DNA from: Sphaerolaimus hirsutus
Taxonomy: Eukaryota > Nematoda > Chromadorea > Monhysterida > Sphaerolaimidae
Length of the DNA stretch: 64,000 nt
Direction: 5' to 3'
Assembly (NCBI GenBank): GCA_964036195.1
Contig: OZ038450.1
Coordinates: 23,589,208 to 23,653,207, forward strand
Shown: piece after piece, positions 60,520 through 64,000 of the stretch
Position numbering within the stretch: the stretch's first letter is position 1
Layout of the letters: every line of letters begins with the position of its first letter
Position numbers and translations under genes: made by a program
Notes under the pieces: generated by a model
What the model saw: only the letters and a program-made list of their open reading frames with translations
Databases searched by the model: none
Told to the model about the DNA's origin: nothing

Positions 60520-62055
60520 TTCAATTTAATTTTTATGGAGTGGCGCTATCAACTCCAAAATAGCGCCATTTCCATGGCGTTGGCACCATTTTTATGGAGT
60601 GGTGCTATCGACTCCAAAATTTTCAAAAAAATTTTTTCACATTTTTTTATAAAAATTTTTTCAAATTTTTTTTTTAATTTTTTTTTTTTTAATGTTTGTT
60701 TTTTTTAATTTTTCTTTTTTTATTAATTTTTTTAAAAAAATTTTCTTCACATTTTTTCTTTGAAAATTTTTTTTTGTAATTTTTTTTATTCTTATTTTTT
60801 CTTTTTTTTCAAAAACTTTTTTTCTTTTTTTTAATAACTTTTTTTCAAATAAATTTTTAATAAATTTTTTTTCTTCTTTTTTTCAAAATTTTTTTTTTTG
60901 AATTTTTTTATTAATTTTGTTCTTTTTTTCAAAAATTTTTCAATAATTTTTTTTCTTTTTTATTGTTTTTTAATTTTTATAAATAAAATTTTAATTTGTT
61001 AAATTTTTTGAAAATATTTTTAGAAGTTTTTTTTATGGAGTGGTGCTATCAACTCCAAAATAGCACCATTTCCATGGCATTGTCACCATTTTCATGTAGT
61101 GGTGCTATCAACTCCAAAGTAGTGCCATTTCCATACTTGCACCATTTTAACTTTTTTTATAAAAATATTTTTTTGCATTAATTTTTTATTTATTTTTTAA
61201 AATTTAAATTCAACTTGTTTTAAATTCTTTTTTTTGATCGTTTTTTTTTTCAAAAAAAAAATTTAAATTTGTTTTTCTTCTTTTTTATAAAATTAAAAAA
61301 TATATATTTTTAGAAATTCTTAAATTTTTCGACTCCAAAATAGTGTCATTTACATCATGTTAAATTTAAAATATTTAAAAAAAAAATAAATATAAAAAAT
61401 TAAAAAATTTTTAAAAAAAAAATGTTGAAAAAAATATTTTAAAAAATTATAAATTTTTTTTTTTAAAGTGTAGTGCCACTCCATAAAAATGGCGCCAATG
61501 CCATGGAAATGGCGCTACTTTGGAGCTAACAGCAACACTCCATAAAAATGGCGCCAACGCCATGGAAATGGCGCTATTTTGGAGTTGATAGTGCCACTCC
61601 ATAAAAATGGTGCCAACACCATGGAAATGGCGCTACTTTGGAGTCAACAGCACCACTCCATAAAAATGGCACAAACACCATGGAAATGGCGCTATTTTGG
61701 AGTTGACATCACCACTCCATAAAAATGGCGCCAATGCCATGGCTATGGCGTGACTTTGGAGTCAATAGGGCCACTCCATAAAAATGGTGCCAACGCCATG
61801 GAAATGTCGCTATTTTGGAGTCGATAGCGTCACTCCATAAAAATGGCGCCAACGCCATGGAAATGGCGCTACTTTGGAGTCAACAACAACACTCCATAAA
61901 AATGGCGCCAACGCCATGGAAATGGCGCTATTTTGGAGTCAATAGCACCACTCCATAAAAATGGCGCCAACGCCACGGAAATGGCGCTACTTTGGAGTCA
62001 ATAGTGCCACTCCATAAAAATGGCGCCAACGCCATGGAAATGGCACTACTTTTAC
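60520..62055. repeat. Inverted arms and ~59-bp tandem array (ATGGCGCCAACGCCATGG)
   Basis: From about 61474 to 62050 there are about ten tandem units of roughly 59 bp: ACTCCATAAAAATGGCGCCA then ACGCCATGGAAATGGCGCTA, then a TTTGGAGT..A spacer alternating between ACTTTGG and ATTTTGG. The same unit in the opposite sense is at 60535-60620 and 61035-61145. The DNA between is extremely T-rich on the plus strand (60620-61030, 61150-61320) and A/T mixed to 61470. The whole may be one giant inverted-repeat element. Confidence 0.75.
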
Positions 62056-62074
62056 AAACAATGTTCAGTAAACA

Positions 62075-62585
62075 AAAGTGGACTTGTCGACTTCTTGCAT
62101 TTATGAAATGGACTTGTCGACTTTCTCTAATCAGGCATGGACTTGTCAACTTCTTGCCCAAAAAAATTTTATGGGCAGGGGAGTGGACTTGTCGACTTCT
62201 TGCACTTGCAAACATTTTTGTTCCCAGCTTGAAAAAAATTGCCTTATGGGCTATTTTTGTACTTGTTGACTTTTAGAAATCACTGCCCATAGCGGACTTA
62301 ACACATTTATTGCTTTTTTTGTCCCAACAAAAAAGGCTGCACAAGGTGGACTTGTCGACTTTTTGCCCAAAAACTAGGCGTAATTGTCGACTTCTTGCCC
62401 AAATTTTCTCCATTTTCCCCCAAAATGGTCAAATTTGGCATGGTCGTATAGGGGAATGTGAAGTAGAAAAATTTATGGAAAATTTTGAAAAATGAGAGGG
62501 ACCATCCCCAGATAATTTTCACGGGGTTAACTCAAATTTTCCAAATTTGGACTTGTCGACTTTTAGAATTCGATGCCTCAATTGT
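62075..62585. repeat. GTGGACTTGTCGACTTCTTGC repeat cluster
   Basis: About ten copies of GGACTTGTCGACTTCTTGC or close variants between 62080 and 62565, ending in GACTTTTAGAATTCGATGCC then TCAATT. The complement of the same cluster is at 3545-4010. No coding sequence. Confidence 0.65.
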
Positions 62586-62632
62586 TTCACATATTTTACA
62601 GTTTTAAGAGTAGCTTTCTTTCCATGATACAG

Positions 62633-62750
62633 ATACCAAATTTGGCTGCTGTTGAACTGAACGACTGGGCCCACATGAAAAGCTACGTGAGCTATCTCGG
62701 TAATGGAGATCGTGGTGAAATGCTGGGTGAGCAGTACTTTCATTACTGGA
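62633..62750 (+). CDS. Putative orphan exon, family not recognised
   Basis: 118 bp with a pyrimidine-rich acceptor (CTTTCTTTCCATGATACAG before 62633) and a consensus donor (GGA|GTAAGT after 62750). The open frame reads IPNLAAVELNDWAHMKSYVS, then YLGNGDRGEMLGEQYFHYW. Composition is protein-like, with no repeat character and even codon use, unlike the TE-derived ORFs around it. It starts in phase 0 and ends in phase 1. I do not recognise the family and see no partner exon in the window. It could be an exon of a host gene extending to the right. Confidence 0.45.
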
Positions 62751-62994
62751 GTAAGTTATGTTTTTCTTTGCACTATAATCCCATATTGTTTAATGCGGGT
62801 CTGCACTTGTACGCACAAATGCCTGTTGTGCACATATGCCAGTTACACACAAAATTGTACCCACCATGCACATCTGCCTGGTACACACATGGCTGATGCT
62901 GTGTGTACCGGGCTGATGCTGTGTGTAACGGGTTGATGTGCGTGGTGGTTGTATCTGCGCACTGGGCTTCCCCCTTGTATCGATTATCTGTATC

Positions 62995-63098
62995 GAACAA
63001 TTTCCCCCTTGAATAACTGCTCCCCTTGAATAAGACCTCCCTCAAAAATGCTGATGAAAAAATAACTCCCTGGGGGACTTATTCAAGGATATATGGTA
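62995..63098. mobile_element. Right half of a CCGTATATCC-family MITE
   Basis: CTTGAATAACTGCTCCCCTTG and TGATGAAAAAATAACTCC lead to the right tip CTTATTCAAGGATATATGG followed by TA. This is the same order as at 57195-57310. No left tip. Confidence 0.6.
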
Positions 63099-63436
63099 TG
63101 TTTTTTCTGCTTGTAAATGGTAAATAAAGTCCAATATATCGCTTTGAATCAAGATAAATTCTGTGTTATTTTTGAGACTTTTTTAGCTTAGAGTGATTTT
63201 ATCAGTAATTTATATATATTTTCTGAAAAGCTGGAGAGATTTACATACATTTATATTTTTTCAAAATGTTGAGTGATATATTTATGAGTCAGTCCATGAG
63301 TAGAACTTGGACACACCCAAAAAAATTTATTTTCTTAAAGTGTTGCCTATATAGCACTGATAAATAATCATATTTCATTTTTCAATTTCCCATTATATAT
63401 AGCATAATCAAGCATTTTAACATTGAATGGTGACAT

Positions 63437-64000
63437 CAGACAATTTAATTAACGCCTTAACAGTCGCTGCAAAGAGGGGGTAGACACACATGGTTGCAAA
63501 GCTAAGAATTTGCTCTTTCAGAAACCACAGATTTTTTGGGTGGTTCCCCTCAGGTCACATATACCTAAGAAATGAAAATGTGCCAGCAGGGGATGGGATG
63601 GCCTCTGGTATGGAGATTAATGCCTTAACAGTTGCTGCAGAAAGGGGGTAGACATCTGGTTGGGAAGCTAAGAATGTGCTCTTTCAGAAATCACAGATTT
63701 TTTGGGGGGTTCCCCTCAGGTCACATATACCTAAGAAACCAAAACAGGCTGACAGGTGATGGGATGGCCCTTGGTATCGAGATGCACACCTTAATGGTTG
63801 CTGCGGAAAGAAGGTAGACACACCTGGTTGGGAAGCTAAAAATGTGCTCTTTCAGAAACCACAGACTTTTTTGGGGGTGTTCCCCTCAGGTCACATATAC
63901 CTAAGAAATCAAAACGTGTCAGCAGGGGATGGAAATGGCTGCTTCTATTGCAATTCACACCTTAATGGTCCCTGCGGAAATGGGGTAGACACAGACAGTC
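63437..64000. repeat. ~168-bp tandem satellite, runs off the window
   Basis: Three full units and the start of a fourth. The landmark CCTTAACAGTYGCTGC recurs at about 63453, 63622, 63790 and 63960 (spacing 166-171 bp). Each unit contains GTGCTCTTTCAGAAACCACAG and TTCCCCTCAGGTCACATATA. Units differ by roughly a tenth of positions by eye. The array continues past the window end. The one ORF across it is not a gene. Confidence 0.88.

Overview
This window is animal genomic DNA dominated by transposable elements. Three things point to a metazoan. There are spliced exons of the giant neuronal E3 ligase MYCBP2 (PHR/Highwire/RPM-1). There are BEL/Pao LTR retrotransposons, which are essentially confined to animals, one of them intact with an envelope-like domain. 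There are also many non-autonomous hAT-type DNA elements with 8-bp target duplications. The species cannot be told from the sequence. A compact-intron invertebrate is my best inference. Two 200-base N runs (14059-14258, 38182-38381) mark assembly gaps.

Layout. 0-9.2 kb: a patchwork of MITEs, hAT-like elements (755-1690, 1952-3042, 4040-6201, with smaller elements inside them) and two fold-back palindromes (6289-6913, 7187-8218). 9.2-12.5 kb: one LTR and the envelope-like 3' part of a decayed BEL element on the minus strand. 12.5-13.8 kb: an unrecognised three-exon plus-strand gene with a coiled coil and an RS-rich tail. 13.8-14.06 kb: a scrap of Ty3-like pol running into the first gap. 14.85-16.65 kb: four consecutive plus-strand exons of MYCBP2 (RCC1-like blade and Cys-rich linker). 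17-22 kb: more hAT-like and fold-back elements. 22-23.1 kb: first copy of a 1078-bp repeat whose second copy is at 36.3-37.4 kb. 25.1-26.7 kb: an intact 531-residue Gag-like ORF (minus). 26.7-33 kb: no recognisable gene. 33.1-35.6 kb: eight copies of a poly(A)-signal-plus-hairpin module inside larger palindromic units. 36.2 kb: a 3'-truncated tRNA-Lys. 37.4-45.5 kb: MITEs and a broken hAT transposase.

45.8-57.5 kb is the centrepiece, a four-deep stack of insertions: an intact 9.6-kb BEL/Pao element (two 820-bp LTRs, one 2631-codon gag-pol-env ORF) inside a 1307-bp solo LTR of the older BEL family, inside a TA-flanked MITE, inside a third MITE. 57.6-59.8 kb holds a BEL integrase fragment beside another three-deep nest. 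59.9-62.6 kb is tandem and low-complexity repeats, 62.63-62.75 kb a plausible orphan exon, and the window ends in a ~168-bp satellite.

How things work together: the only confident host gene is MYCBP2, and its exons sit as small islands in TE-derived sequence. The intact BEL element could supply its own Gag, protease, RT/RNase H, integrase and Env. No intact hAT transposase is present, so the many hAT-like elements would need one supplied from elsewhere. Target duplications and one pre-insertion site allow the order of insertion to be read directly.
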